Shown piece by piece: positions 1-14,154 of a stretch of 64,000 nucleotides of DNA. Source of the DNA: Parietaria judaica (lineage: Eukaryota > Streptophyta > Magnoliopsida > Rosales > Urticaceae); contig OX940865.1 of assembly GCA_954871525.1 (NCBI GenBank), positions 11,608,606 to 11,672,605 on the forward strand. Reading direction: 5' to 3'. Both the position numbers and the translations under genes were made by a program. Numbering within the stretch: position 1 is the stretch's first letter; each line of letters starts with the position of its first letter. A model generated the notes under the pieces. The model ran no database searches, was not told where the DNA came from, and saw only the letters and a list, made by a program, of their open reading frames with translations.

Positions 1-141
1 CCAAATAAATTTCCACAAAAGTATATAATGTTCATGAAGAAGAAATCGCATGAATTGGAGAGGTAATAACAATTAATTAGTATTTAAGAGAATCAATAGA
101 TTTAAATGTTGGTTAATTATGAAAAACCGTTATTGAAAATA

Positions 142-1127
142 ATGCGACATTTGTTGAAGCATATAGAGAAGGAAAAAAAATATAAAATTAATTATTATTA
201 TTTTTTTAACAATTTTAGTAATAATAAGTATTTCTCAAATTTGTATTCTCGAGTACGTTAAAAAAAGATTAAGGCTTAATTTTAATGCAATTTTAATAAA
301 CACGTTACAATTAATTATACTATTTTAATAGATATTAATTGTTTAGCTCTTTTGACCATGAATGGACTAAAGGAAATAAGAACGTGAACTATATTCTTTA
401 ATTAAAAAAATTCTAAATTCTATGAAAATGGGATTCTCAAATCCTTGTCTTGTCATGCTATCACTTAATTGTAGGGAGATTTTCCTTTTATATATATATA
501 GATTAGCTTTTAACATAATATTTTGTTGTGTGGTTTTGTTGTGTCATTAATATTTAAAGAGGAGGTTAATCAGATCTTGAATAAAAAAGGTAAACATAAA
601 AAAATTATAATAATTTCGCATCATTGCAAGTAGTGTTGTAAATACCGAGGATCTAGACGAACCGGATCCCCGATATTTTTTATCAACCGAACCAAAATGG
701 TTAGGATACAGTAGAAAAAAATATTAAAAAAGGAGCCAATCTGTAGATCCAAAGGCCCATATTAAGTTTTTGAAAATTGGACTTAAATACTAACAGTTTA
801 GATTTGAATTAATAAAACGAGTTTAGGGAGGAAAACCAAATAGCACTTTTTTATATACGGAACTGGTACAATCCGGGTCCAAATTAATTTATTTTTTTGC
901 GTATCAAACTTCCGGGATTACTGATATTTACAACCTTAATCTCGACACATGTACTCTAATGTGTTAGAATACCATATCTTAGTTTTCTTAGCCAACGATC
1001 TAAGTGTTTAGGATATAATAAATGACAATTTTGAGAAATACTTATTATTACTCAAATTGTTAAAAAAAAAAAAATAATTAATTTTATATTTTTTTTCCTT
1101 CTCTATATGTTTCAACAAATGTCGCAT
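142..1127. repeat. Long inverted repeat, about 100 bp arms; possible TIR element
   Basis: Positions 142-243 and the reverse complement of about 1020-1127 share the same roughly 100 bp with only a few mismatches, starting ATGCGACATTTGTTGAA and running through the A/T tracts to TAATAATAAGTATTTCTCAAA. The spacing gives a unit of about 985 bp. No convincing target-site duplication was found, so it may be an inverted duplication rather than a transposon. On the right side the arm continues an open minus-strand frame from the GC-rich patch at 1130-1241. A piece of an unidentified coding sequence may therefore have been duplicated in inverse orientation. Confidence 0.5.
653..934. mobile_element. MITE-like short inverted-repeat element (candidate)
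   Basis: The left end reads GTTGTAAATACCGAGGATC and the right end, reverse complemented, reads GTTGTAAATATCAGTAATCC, giving weak terminal inverted repeats around about 280 bp of non-coding DNA. No clear target-site duplication was seen and the family is not recognised. It lies between the arms of the 142-1127 inverted repeat. Confidence 0.3.
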
Positions 1128-1576
1128 GCGCTCATATTTGTCACATGCGCCAAAGGTGGTGTCACCATCCCAAGAGCTTGTGTTGCCGTCGTTGGCGCTC
1201 GTTCCGCCACCCTTGCCGGAGTTGGCGCTGCCGTCGCACATTGATGATCATATCTCGTGAATTCTCAAAAAAATATAAATGGACCAATTGATATACATCT
1301 GCATCGCCGAGAACACAACAGTGTCAATTAATATTTCAACCAATCAAAATATTTCAAAACATTTATTCTGAATAATATTATTCTAAGATCAAATTAAGAA
1401 TTTGATTTTTTACGTTGCTAATGAAAATTATATATATGTAATTTTTTTGAATTTGCTAATGAAAATTAAATTTTGAATATGTAATTTTTTTGGAGATGAT
1501 AAAAATATTATAATTATAAAAACATGAATATTAAAAAAAAGGGTAATTGAACGTTAAAACCGGGGTAAATTGGACA

Positions 1577-1684
1577 AAAAGTCGAAATTCGGGGGTGAAA
1601 TTGATCGAGCACGGCAGTCAGTGAGCGTGTCAACGCCGTGGTCAAGTGGTAATTTCCGAAAACACCCCTGAATTTCGACTTTTG
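1577..1684. repeat. Inverted repeat / hairpin, about 22 bp arms
   Basis: AAAAGTCGAAATTCGGGGGTG at about 1577-1597 is repeated in inverse orientation at about 1662-1684 (CACCCCTGAATTTCGACTTTT), with one mismatch. The loop of about 65 bp is relatively GC-rich. It may be a short relic of a TIR element. It sits about 60 bp upstream of the pyrimidine-rich leader of the kinase gene. Confidence 0.5.
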
Positions 1685-1741
1685 TTTCTCTCACTTCATA
1701 ATGCAGCCACGCGAATCGCTTTGTCGACAAACGCCACCTGT

Positions 1742-1793
1742 TTCTCTCTCTCTCTCTCTCTCTCTGTTTGTGTGGCTCTCTCTCTCTCTCTCA
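1742..1793 (+). repeat. CT-rich microsatellite in the 5' leader of the kinase gene
   Basis: Two runs of CT dinucleotides (about 1744-1765 and 1776-1793) lie 65-115 bp upstream of the start codon. Such tracts are common in plant 5' leaders and core promoters. I infer this one marks the promoter-proximal leader. Confidence 0.7.
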
Positions 1794-1856
1794 TCGCCGA
1801 GTTCTCAGTCCACCTGAGCTGAGCTGAGCTCCGATCCGATGATCTCTGCCTGATCG

Positions 1857-4393
<2,537 letters not shown>

Positions 4394-7130
4394 TCTAAGG
4401 TAGCTTTTTGGCGATTGTTTTGTCATTTCTCATTTTTCATTGCGCAAAAAACCTGACCAACGTTTACGTCAATTAGTAGTTTCTATTTTAACCAAATATG
4501 GTTGCTTGTGTTTTAGCAGCATCATTTTTTGAGAAAATCCGAACAGTTTCATCCATAAAGCTACATGTGAGGTGATTCGATACGTATCAAAATTCATCTA
4601 CAATCTCATCTGCTCTAGAAGATATATCATGATGCAAGAGTGGTGACTGCAAGTTTTCTATTCATTTGATGAATTAGATTAGTGCCCCGGATGGTGCCAG
4701 CTGGCCTTATTTTTTCTTAAGGTGATTTCAAAATTTCAGCTATTATAAAATTACAGATATCCAAATCATTGCTTCGGTTTCTGTCTTGTATATAGGATGT
4801 TATAAGAACAAAAGAGATGTATTCATATTTCTTTTTGTAAGGTGTATGAAAGTATATTTTGTGTTACCATTCTTGTTATGAGATTGTGAGTTTTCTTTTT
4901 GACATAATTGTTCGGCTTTGTTTGTTTACGTTTTTTATCCTTTGTTAAGACTTACCAGAAAAAGGAACCATAGTGGACTGGCGAAGTGACGGCTGGGGCG
5001 GGCTTTATATTAGTACTTTTAAGTAATTCAATTAGTATTTCTTATGTCGTTTTTAAGTGAACTTAGGATCAGGTCATTTTCAAGTGAGCTTAGGATCATC
5101 TTGTTTTAAGTAGAGTTGGTTTATATTGTTTTGGCCTACCTATAAATGGGTCACCTTTTCTAGTGTAAAATATCTTTGAACGAAAGTATAATCGTCATCG
5201 TAGCTAGCTTAATCTCTCTCTAGAATAGAGAAATTTGGCTAGAGAGAGAGAGAGAGTGCAGTCTAAGAATTGAGAACACAGAAACACGGCTTCTGTCATG
5301 AGATCGAAATACCAGACTGTATCGCTTTTGTACGGACCGGGGTCCTCTGCTACTCCCTGGAGCATGATCCTACTGGTTAGCTATTATCTCTCCTGGTAAT
5401 CATTCTTTCTTACAGTAAGCATCACTTATTTTTGTGAACCATTATTTCTATTGTGATTCCTTGTAATTCAAACATCAGCTTTCCATGCTCGCGAGCTCAA
5501 ATTCTTTGACGTTACCTGGTCGGAACTGAGTACTCCGACGGGGAAAGGATCTGGGAGCTCCGAGGGCTACAAAATTCTTGGGCATAGAAGGTGTAGTCTC
5601 TACAAATGAATTCAAGCATTATGCATGTTGCTCCATGCTTCAGCTATGACATGCTTATCCAGTTATCCTTCACATTTCTTTTATCTTATGCATCTGCTGA
5701 TTATATAACCTATTCGTGGGCATGTACAGCGCCTGTTTTTTACTGCATTTTTTTATATAATTTTTTGATGGGAACTTTTTTTTTTTTTTTACAAAGTATG
5801 TACCCTCTATTTATTTAGTTGTTATTAAAAAAGGGGTTATATATTTGCAAAAATTGAAAATTAAGGGTATATAAAAGTGAAATTCCCCTTTTTATTTTCA
5901 TAATCATGCATATTTTTCTTTCTGCACGGAGAATATCTTATTTCGATTCTTTTTATTCCAACGGGCCTGTCGTATCTTTTAGACCAACCCTTTAATGGTA
6001 AGTTGTTCGAATCGTGAATTACGAATTTACTTCTGAGATATATCGACATAAGCGAGGTTTAGAAATGATTGGGACTGAAGAACACTATTATTAACACGTG
6101 TTAACTCTCTAAATTTCAGGTTTTTCATGGAAAGTAGTCAAACTTACTTCAATCTTTGCTCCGACATCTACCAAAGCGATTCCGTTGAGCTATTCTGGTA
6201 GGATAAGGCGCTTTTCTCCCCTTAAATTTGACACTCGTTGCTCTTTCCTTTAAATTAACTTATATTCTTGATTTTTTTTAGTGGCAAAAATTTTCTCAGA
6301 CTAATTTTTTTTGGGAGAAGTATTTAATTTTTTTGTTAACTGTCTACCATGACATTTCATGCGACGACATATGATTTGTTCATAATTTTGCCTTTTTTGA
6401 CCGTCTATGAGCTACATGAGTTTTAAAAAGTTGACAACGGACACTAATCTCTCGCATGGTAGCCAAAATGTGTTTTACAATTAAAAATAATACATTCTCG
6501 GTCAATTTTATAAGCACGTGGTAAAAAAAGAAGCAAAAATTTAGCCGAAAGAAATAAAAAATATAGACAAATGATATGTTGTGATGTGGAACTTTACACT
6601 GTAAAGGTTATGAAAAATGTTAATTACTTTGCCAGGATTTTTTACATCAATGAGAATTTTTTCCACTAAAAAAAGATATTGAAAATATAAGTAAATTTTT
6701 TTGTAATATTTGAATACTTTTGCTGCAATTATCTCTAGTTTGGGATATTATTGTAGTATTTGATATTTTTAGCTTTTAAATACGGCCAAAACATTAATAG
6801 ATTGAATAAAACAATTATTTCTAAAAGCCCCCGTTACGTTAGAGTTAGTTTGCCCCTGTACTTTGCCGATGATACAACAGGCGCAACAGCCTTAGAGACG
6901 TAAGGCCAAGGCATCCGCCTTCCGTGGCCTCGAAGAGGCGCAAGCCTCAGAATAGCCTGGCCACTCGCCTTGACGAGGCGCGCCTCTGGTCCGTCTTTTT
7001 AGGATGCAATTATGGGCAGTTTTAGCCTGTTTGTATTTTATTCCTTTGGATTTTACTTAAATTACCATAAACTAAATCTATTAGTTTAATTAATACGTAA
7101 TGTGATTTACTTGCTATGACTTGTGAATAT

Positions 7131-7256
7131 AGGCAGGTCATAATTAATAAATCCATTTATCACAATAGGCAGGTCATAATTAATATAAGTGGCCAAAGAC
7201 AAAATTACAATAGGCAGGTCATAATTAATATAAGTGGCCAAAGACAAAATTTTCAT
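7131..7256. repeat. 45 bp tandem repeat, two full copies and a diverged third
   Basis: The unit starts AGGCAGGTCATAATTAAT. Copies at 7167-7211 and 7212-7256 are almost identical. A shorter diverged copy lies at about 7131-7166. It has no coding potential and is flanked by AT-rich DNA. Confidence 0.85.
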
Positions 7257-7782
7257 AATAAAAAAAGAAATATTCACTCATGTTTGTAAGTATTTGTAAC
7301 ATCTTTTTAATTCTCTAGCTAATGATTGTAACATCTTTTTAATTCACTCATCTTTTTGTACTGAAATATATATCTTTTTAATGATAACAGTTAACGAAAC
7401 AGATTTTTTCACGTGGCCATGGGTAATGGGTAAGTTAATGGCGTTACAAGAATGAAGTAGTCAACTCTCCAAATGCGAATTTGAGTATTTTTTTCCACCA
7501 CTTTTAAACATTAGGTACACAAGGGGTTCTTTAACCAAACTTTGTGTATTTTTACCGTTATTAACCCTATTATAAAAATAGTTTTTCAGTATTCTTTGAT
7601 ATATCTACAGAATGTAATGCAGCGGATTAATAACTTTGCACATGCAATGGCGACAAAATACTACCAAGAAAATTTACGTAAAAAATATTGAACTAAATGT
7701 GTAGTCATCGAAACACCTACACATGCTATGAATTCAACAATTGCTAAAATTTGTGTTTGATGTTATTGGTAATTTGTTTTTA

Positions 7783-8221
7783 GGGTAATTTACGACAAAA
7801 TTCATCGAAGTCATCATTTTTTTTACACAGAAGTTATAAACTCAATTTTTGCGGCGAATGTAGACATCGTCATATTATTATTGGAGATACACCTTTACAA
7901 TGTTAAATTTCACATTTTTCACAATGTTAGACACGTCAAACAACTTGATCGTCCTTTCAACTGCGGCCTACGTAATGGCCACATGCCTGAATATGGGCAC
8001 TAGTAAGCCAATGGGAGGATGTTCGAGAAAGGCTCACATGTGGCATGTAAGTAAATGTAGTAGTGGCGCTTCTAACATGGCAAAGAAATTTGGCCAAAAA
8101 TGAGTTTAGTGGCTTATCTGTAAGAAATTATTGAATTTGATGACTTTCTCCTCTAAAATATGAGTTTAGTGACTTAACTATAATTTTTTTATGAATTCGA
8201 TAACTTTCGCCGCAAATTTCT
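7783..8221. mobile_element. MITE-like element, family 1 copy a
   Basis: The left end GGGTAATTTACGACAAAATTCATCGAAGTCAT matches the reverse complement of the right end (GAAATTTGCGGCGAAAGTTATCGAATTCAT) imperfectly. The right end is doubled: about 60 bp beginning TGAGTTTAGTG occurs twice in tandem (8101-8160 and 8161-8220). The core shares GTTAGAC and CTAACATGGCAAA segments with the element at 20722-21169, so both belong to one family. No transposase is encoded. Confidence 0.5.
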
Positions 8222-10560
8222 CTTGTGTTTCATAAGAATACGTATATTTTAAAATAAAAATATCGACTTAAAAATGGCAATGCAATAGTAGTTGACTCCA
8301 TCTAAATTTGATGGCAAAACTTTGGTGATCATGTAAGACTATTATTATTACGACAAATGTTAGATGAGTGAATAGAAAATATAAAAACAATTATTTTTCT
8401 AATAATTTATAACATGTACATATTGACTAATTTATTAAGCTGTATTACTTGAGATAAATAAATAGACTTATTAATATAAAGAAATAAATTTCTTAAGAAG
8501 AAGTAAAAAAAATAAAGAAACAAACTACGCTTATAGATAACTAAGAAGAAGGATTATTTCATTATACAATTTTTTACTATTCATTTATATATAATTAGAG
8601 TTAATCGCGGTAAAAATATCCAACATATGGTAAAAGTTGACGGCATATACAAATTGGCGGCATAACGTTTGGAGGGGTTAACCTCACCGTCTGGATTTTC
8701 CATTAGCTTCCGCCACGTGGCCTTTAATTCTTTACCACATATATGCTACATCGCCATGTGTGCCTGAATGCCATTTATTTGCGATATAAATAATTATTTT
8801 TTCGCTCTCCACATATATACAAGTATACTATCATTACAACAAAAGTCAAATCTCTTTCAGAAGTAAAAATACAAAGTTTTTGGTTGACTTTCAAACTCCG
8901 GTTTGAGTTTTTGGACCGATCTCGGGTTGATTTTTCTTTTAACAAGGCTCAGGTTGACTCTTTAGGCCAAGCTCAGGTTCACTTTTTTAAACCGAACTCG
9001 GGTTAACATTTTCATTTTCGAGCTCGAGTTAGCTTTTTTTAATCACATAAGTCGATTGAGCTAAAATACATAAGTGAGATGACATGAAATGTCATGTAGC
9101 AGTTAATAGGATGCCATGTGGCATTTGACTAATGAATAATGGAGAAGAGTTTAATGGCCTTACAATTTCAGAGAATGAGAATTTTATCATACATAAAAAT
9201 CTAAGAACATTAATACAATTCCGGAGTAACTAATATTCCACCAATTATTAATTTAAGATTACAGACTTTTCTAAATGTAAATGATGGAGCATTCCACCGA
9301 GACAAAATATTATAGATGCAAAATAGAGGAAGGCAAATTTAAATGCTAAAGTCCTCTCCTTTACGTTAAACGGAAAACTCCTATACATTTAACATTCCTA
9401 ATATATCACCCAAATAGAGTGATTATAAATTTTTACTAGTACAAAATCATAAAATAAGCTTAAAATTAATTAAGGTATTTGGGATATTACAAAAGGGTTT
9501 TTAAGTTGTTTTATAAACATTTCTTAACAAACGGCTCTTAGTTTTTTAAACAAACATTTTTTTTATTGTGTTTTGACATTTCAAAAAAAAATCTCGCTGC
9601 AACTTTGAGAAATCATAAAATTTTATTTCGACAGAATTATTATAAAGTAGTTTGGGGCCACATCCCGGAATTATTTTGATAGTATTAAAACATGAAAGTT
9701 ATTTTACATTGAAATTCGCACAAAAAAGAATTGGCTACGAAAAATCAATTATCTTCAATAAATAATTAAATGATCATTCCTTATTTGATGTGTTTGAAAA
9801 TTTTGGAGATATATAATGATAAAATTTAGGTGTTTTTCTTTATAATTTTTTTAAAAGTTTTAAAAGCGATGAAGGTTACGTAGAGAAGAGAAAAAGTTAA
9901 TAACATGGTGAAACCCTAGCTCATAAGGTTTAATTAGTCTTTTTCATTATAATTTTGGAGCTTTTTAATTTAATAAAAAATATTTCGAAACCCTAGCACT
10001 TGTTCTTCCTTGTCAATAATCGGTAAGATCTTTATGTATTAAGACTCATTAACCATCGACACATGAAACACGTTATTAAGTGCGTTTTTGCACCTACGAT
10101 TTATGCGAAACTTGGCGTGAGAGAAACTCGTGTTATTTTAAAAAATAGGTTTGCCACCTTTCTTATTATTATTTTAAAAAAGAAAAAAAAATTATCGAAC
10201 AACAGTATTATCATTAATGTAAGCTGATCGGCCAGGAATATTTCTCATTTTTTTCTTAGTTTCTCCTTACTTATTTTACACTTAAAGAAGAAAAAAGAAA
10301 GAATATTCTCGTAGTAAATAAACTCTATAAGAAAAAAAGACAAACTCACAAATTTAAGGCAATGAAAACGAAAACAAAACTAACAAACTATATTACTTTT
10401 GCTTAGTTTAATTTTCCGGACATTTTTTTTCTTAAGCTAACTCAATCAACCATGCATGCAGCTCAATCAATCACCCTTCTCTTCTTTCTTGTTTTTTTTT
10501 ATGTCCTTGAAATTTCAAGTCTGAAGCAAGCAAGCAATCACACCATGATCATCATCATGA

Positions 10561-12269
10561 TCACTTGATCCGCACCCAAACAGCCTCACTGGGCACTCCA
10601 CGGTGCACCACAAACAAAAGATAATAACCCGGCGGAGCAAACACAGACGAGGGTGGCGCCGACACCGTGACTCTGTGGACCCCACGCGCCATCCTCACCA
10701 CGTTTTCCTTATTCAAAACGAGCAGCCTCTGGTTCATGGAGTAGCCGTGCGTCGTAAACGGCGGCGCGTACATCGTCACCTTGATGTCCCTGTCAGTCAG
10801 CCTCAGTCCCCTGAGATTGAACAGCACGTCGAACTTCGCTCCGTATGTGAGCTGCTGTGTAACATCCGACCCGAAGTCCCCGGCGATGACCGGGCGTTGC
10901 CGAGCCAGCAAAGGGTCCAGGTACGGAGGCGAGAACACCTGCACTCGAAGCTCGGTTGGGTACTTGGCGGTGTAGTTGTATCCTGGGTTGGTGTTGCTGC
11001 CGGCAATGAGGATCTTCCCGTCGGGGAGCAAGGCCGCGGAGGAGTGGTACATCCGTGGGATCGCGTCCCCGGCAAGCTCGGTGAATCGCTCGCCCACGTT
11101 CGCGTCGGGACGGTAGAGGACGGGCGTGAGGTTTGGATTTTCGGCGAAGAACCAGGCTGCGGTGCCAGACTGGGCGCCGTTAACCATAAAGAGGTCACCG
11201 GTGGGTAGGATGAGCATGTCGCCCATGACACGGCGGGACGGCATGAGCTCCCGTTTCCATTGCGGTTTCGGGTCGGTGATGACGATGCGGTTGCAGTCGG
11301 ATAAGGCCGGGAGGAAGGTGCCGCTGCCGGCCTTAGCGTAGGCCTCGTGCTTGGCCCCACCGCAGACCATGACTTCAGCCGGGACAGTTTGGTCCTGGTA
11401 GAGGTCCAGGCGGATGGGGAGGAGGGCGGACATACCGCAAGCGGGGTAGTTGCGGGCGCCTCCGTCAAGGACGGGGAGCTCACGGAGAACGGTGTTGGTT
11501 TTGGGGTTGAGGAGGACGGAGCGGTTGTTGGCAAAGACGAAGATGTTGCCATCGGTGGAGAGGAAGACGAAAGGGTAGAGGTTGTTCTCGTCGAGGTCGG
11601 TGGTTTGGGCGAGGAGCGGGAGGAAGTGCTTGCTTGTCTTGTCGTTGACCACTCCAGCAGTCGGCACGTACTCGTAAGAGAACGCCCGCCTCCCGCCGAC
11701 TATCAAAAATTTCCCGTCCGGTAGGGTTATCTGAGTAGAGTACCTTCAATATATAAACAAGAGTAAAAAACTTAGAGAAAGTCATGTAACACAATCCATT
11801 GTATGAGTAGACAAAGGTAAACTCATAAAAAAATAATTAGTAAGCACATCAAACAATAAAGTAAGGAAAATATAAAAAGGTTCAAACTTCATCTTAAAGT
11901 TAATATATCTTTTCATTTTTACTTTCAGGTAATTATGCTTTTTTTCATCTCTACATATTCTTATTTAGCCTCCGAAATTTGTATCTTGCTTTGCCCATAA
12001 ATGTCTTGCTTAATGCTGTAAATACAGTGAGGAAATCGAATTCCTTTTTTTTTTTTTCATTCCCGAATAATAAACAAAAATAGAAATTTCTGGATTCGAA
12101 AAAATCCAGAACCAGAATGCTAGTTTCCAGATTTACCAAAATCGATTCTTCATATTTTGTTTTTTATATTAAGACCATCGGATCTTAAAATCAGCGGGTC
12201 TTTTTTACTTTAATAATTTAAATTCAGATAGTTCGGATTCATAACTTCTAAATCTAGATCTTATTTTAC

Positions 12270-12301
<32 letters not shown>

Positions 12302-12873
12302 AAAACAGAATTCGAATTTTCTGCCTTACTGTATTTATACCACTAGTTTTGCTCGTTTGTGCATATGGTAATTGAGTAAATGAGGAACGTATATACCATC
12401 TTGGATCAGCCAAAGCTGTTTGGTACTCCTGGAAGTCACAGCCAACGCATGTTTTCAAATATCTAACAGTTTTGATGCCGTTGTCCCAACCGCCGGTCCC
12501 CACCAAACTACCGTCCAATGCTATCCCGCCCGACGAGCACCACGGATCATACTCCATCTGCCACGGCCATTTCAATCTCATTATTATGCCCCAATCTATT
12601 CAGCCGCGGTCCAAACCCATTTTCTTTAACAAAATTGATATTATGATGCAGTGGAAAAAACTATGATTATATAAAATAAAGACTAGATTAAAGATATATA
12701 TAAATCCTCTACTAATATATAACATACTGTCTTTATACTTATATATAATTATTTAATTATGAAAATTAATTATTAAGAAAGTAATTCAATTTTTTTATGT
12801 ATTATATATTGTATGGTATAATATTTTTGCCCCGGCCCTATGCATGCACCTCCTTTTCCTCTTGTTATAAATC

Positions 12874-12915
<42 letters not shown>

Positions 12916-14154
12916 ATTATTATGTAATGACTGCATGCATGGAAATGTACTTGTCTATTGAAAGACTAATCAACTTGACTAGATATTGTGCATACAACAT
13001 ACATAGTTAACCAATGATAGTGATGAATTATAGGATTTTATATGAGTAAATATCATTAATTAAATCTTAAATTTTTTAATCGAAATCAAATTGCCACGTG
13101 AAAGTTTATTTTTTATATCAATTTCCCCCTAATGTATTCTTTCATAATAAGTTCTAACTTGATACAGCTTGACAAATTTACTAAGATGAATAATAATAAA
13201 AAATAAAAATAAAAAGTTTAAAAAACAAATTGATACGAAATGATTTGTTGGTAAAGTCAACTAATACATAAACATTCACGGTAAGTGAAACTAATACAAA
13301 GTACAGAATTAAAGGGTATTAGTAATATTTACTCCTCTATATATTTCTATTTTTTTTTATAGGCAATAATTTATTTTTTTTTGAAAACTAAATATCGTGT
13401 TATTTTAGGGATGGACACATTGCATAATAACTTTGTGAATTAGTAGCTAGTCACATGCAATAATTGTTTTTTTTTTTTCATCGTGTAAGTTAAGGTGTAA
13501 TCTGTTGAATTAAAGCCTTTTGTTTTTTAATATTCCATGCGTGACACGACCAGTTTGCAATTGCACGTAAGAAAGACACCAAATTTGAAGTGAAGCTAGT
13601 TTCTCGAACACCTTGAGTGGTCTAATGTTTCCGCTTTTGATATCGAACTCGACTCCATGAGCCCAGCAATCCTGCTGCAGCTGTCTCGTCCTCTTATCGG
13701 CGAAAGGCACGCACCGCCCCATCGGCAGCTTGATGTCGGAGATGTGGAACGCCGACGCGTCGTACATGATGAGCTTGTTGTTGGGCAGCAGTATCACGTG
13801 CATCCCCGACACGCCCGAGTTCTCGGACACAAGGGCCCAGCTCCCCTTGAAGTTGGTCCGGAAGTCGACCCTCGCGTTGGGGTCCACCTGGTTGTTGCGG
13901 TCCGAGTCCCGTGCAGGGGCAGCAGGCGTGACAGGAGGCGCACCCTTGTTGTTGCCAGTGCTTCCGGAGAAGAACGGGAGGTTGGAGAAGAAACCGCCCG
14001 CGCCTTCGCCGCCCGCGCCGTAGCTGGCGCCAACGGCGCCGCCGAAGAGCGGGGACGTGAAAGGGAGCTGCAAGTGGAAGAAGCCCTGCGCGTGGCCGTG
14101 GACGGCCAGCAGAGGGAGAAGGCAGAGGGCCTTGAGAAGTGGTAAGGCGGCCAT
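10561..14154 (-). CDS. GLOX: Glyoxal oxidase-like / aldehyde oxidase GLOX (secreted radical copper oxidase), 628 aa, 3 exons
   Basis: Copper-radical oxidases of this family oxidise aldehydes such as glyoxal to acids and make H2O2 in the cell wall or apoplast. Minus-strand exons: 14154-13612, 12557-12397, 11743-10561, all GT-AG, total 1887 nt. MAALPLLKALCLLPLLAVHG is a clear signal peptide, so Met at 14154 is preferred to the in-frame Met at 14202. A Gly/Ala-rich and Pro-rich stretch (about residues 33-85) precedes the glyoxal-oxidase N domain (kelch-type propeller, about 110-510). The C-terminal DUF1929-type domain follows (about 520-628). By comparison with galactose and glyoxal oxidases, the expected active-site residues are all present: Cys188 (WCSSGG), Tyr236 (RWYSTQ), Tyr467-His468 (MYHSS) and His567 (TTHGYS). 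It is probably catalytically competent. Arabidopsis relatives act in anther and pollen wall development and defence. The real substrate is unknown. Confidence 0.93.
12275..12302. repeat. (TA)n microsatellite in GLOX intron 2
   Basis: An uninterrupted AT run of about 28 bp lies inside the 653 bp second intron of the oxidase gene. Confidence 0.9.
12879..12913. repeat. (TA)n microsatellite in GLOX intron 1
   Basis: An AT run of about 35 bp lies in the 1054 bp first intron of the oxidase gene. The rest of that intron is AT-rich. A weak inverted repeat beginning GAGTAAATAT (about 13044 and 13336) might be a MITE relic. Confidence 0.85.

Larger units (their letters stand above)
1..1740. other. AT-rich intergenic DNA upstream of the kinase gene
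   Basis: I see no gene here. The stretch holds a long inverted repeat (arms 142-243 and 1020-1127), a shorter MITE-like inverted repeat between those arms (about 653-934), a small GC-rich patch (about 1130-1245) with a short minus-strand open frame of unknown meaning, and a hairpin-like inverted repeat at 1577-1684. The patch frame is rich in Gly, Ser and Asp and has no recognisable domain. Confidence 0.5.
4394..10560. other. Intergenic stretch: kinase 3' flank, repeats, no supported gene
   Basis: From 4394 to about 4990 is AT-rich 3' flank of the kinase. About 4990-5600 has a TATA-like CTATAAATGG (5148-5157), a GA repeat and moderately GC-rich sequence; it resembles an LTR or a decayed promoter/leader, but I found no matching ends. 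About 6830-7010 is a GC-rich island with purine/pyrimidine palindromes. About 7131-7256 is a tandem repeat, 7783-8221 a MITE-like element, and about 8880-9050 a degenerate tandem array of a CTCGGGTTGA-like motif. The rest is A/T-rich with no open frame that resembles a protein. Confidence 0.55.

Noticed and set aside
4990..5600. Possible solo LTR with TATA box
   Set aside because: A TATA-like box and leader-like sequence are visible, but I found no TG..CA ends with a target-site duplication.
10603..11724. Several long open frames on the plus strand and in other frames across the oxidase exon
   Set aside because: They are shadows of the GC-rich GLOX exon 3. They lack family motifs, while the minus-strand frame carries every active-site residue.
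13044..13336. Possible MITE in GLOX intron 1 with GAGTAAATAT ends
   Set aside because: The inverted ends match for only about 10-15 bp and no target-site duplication is convincing in this AT-rich context.
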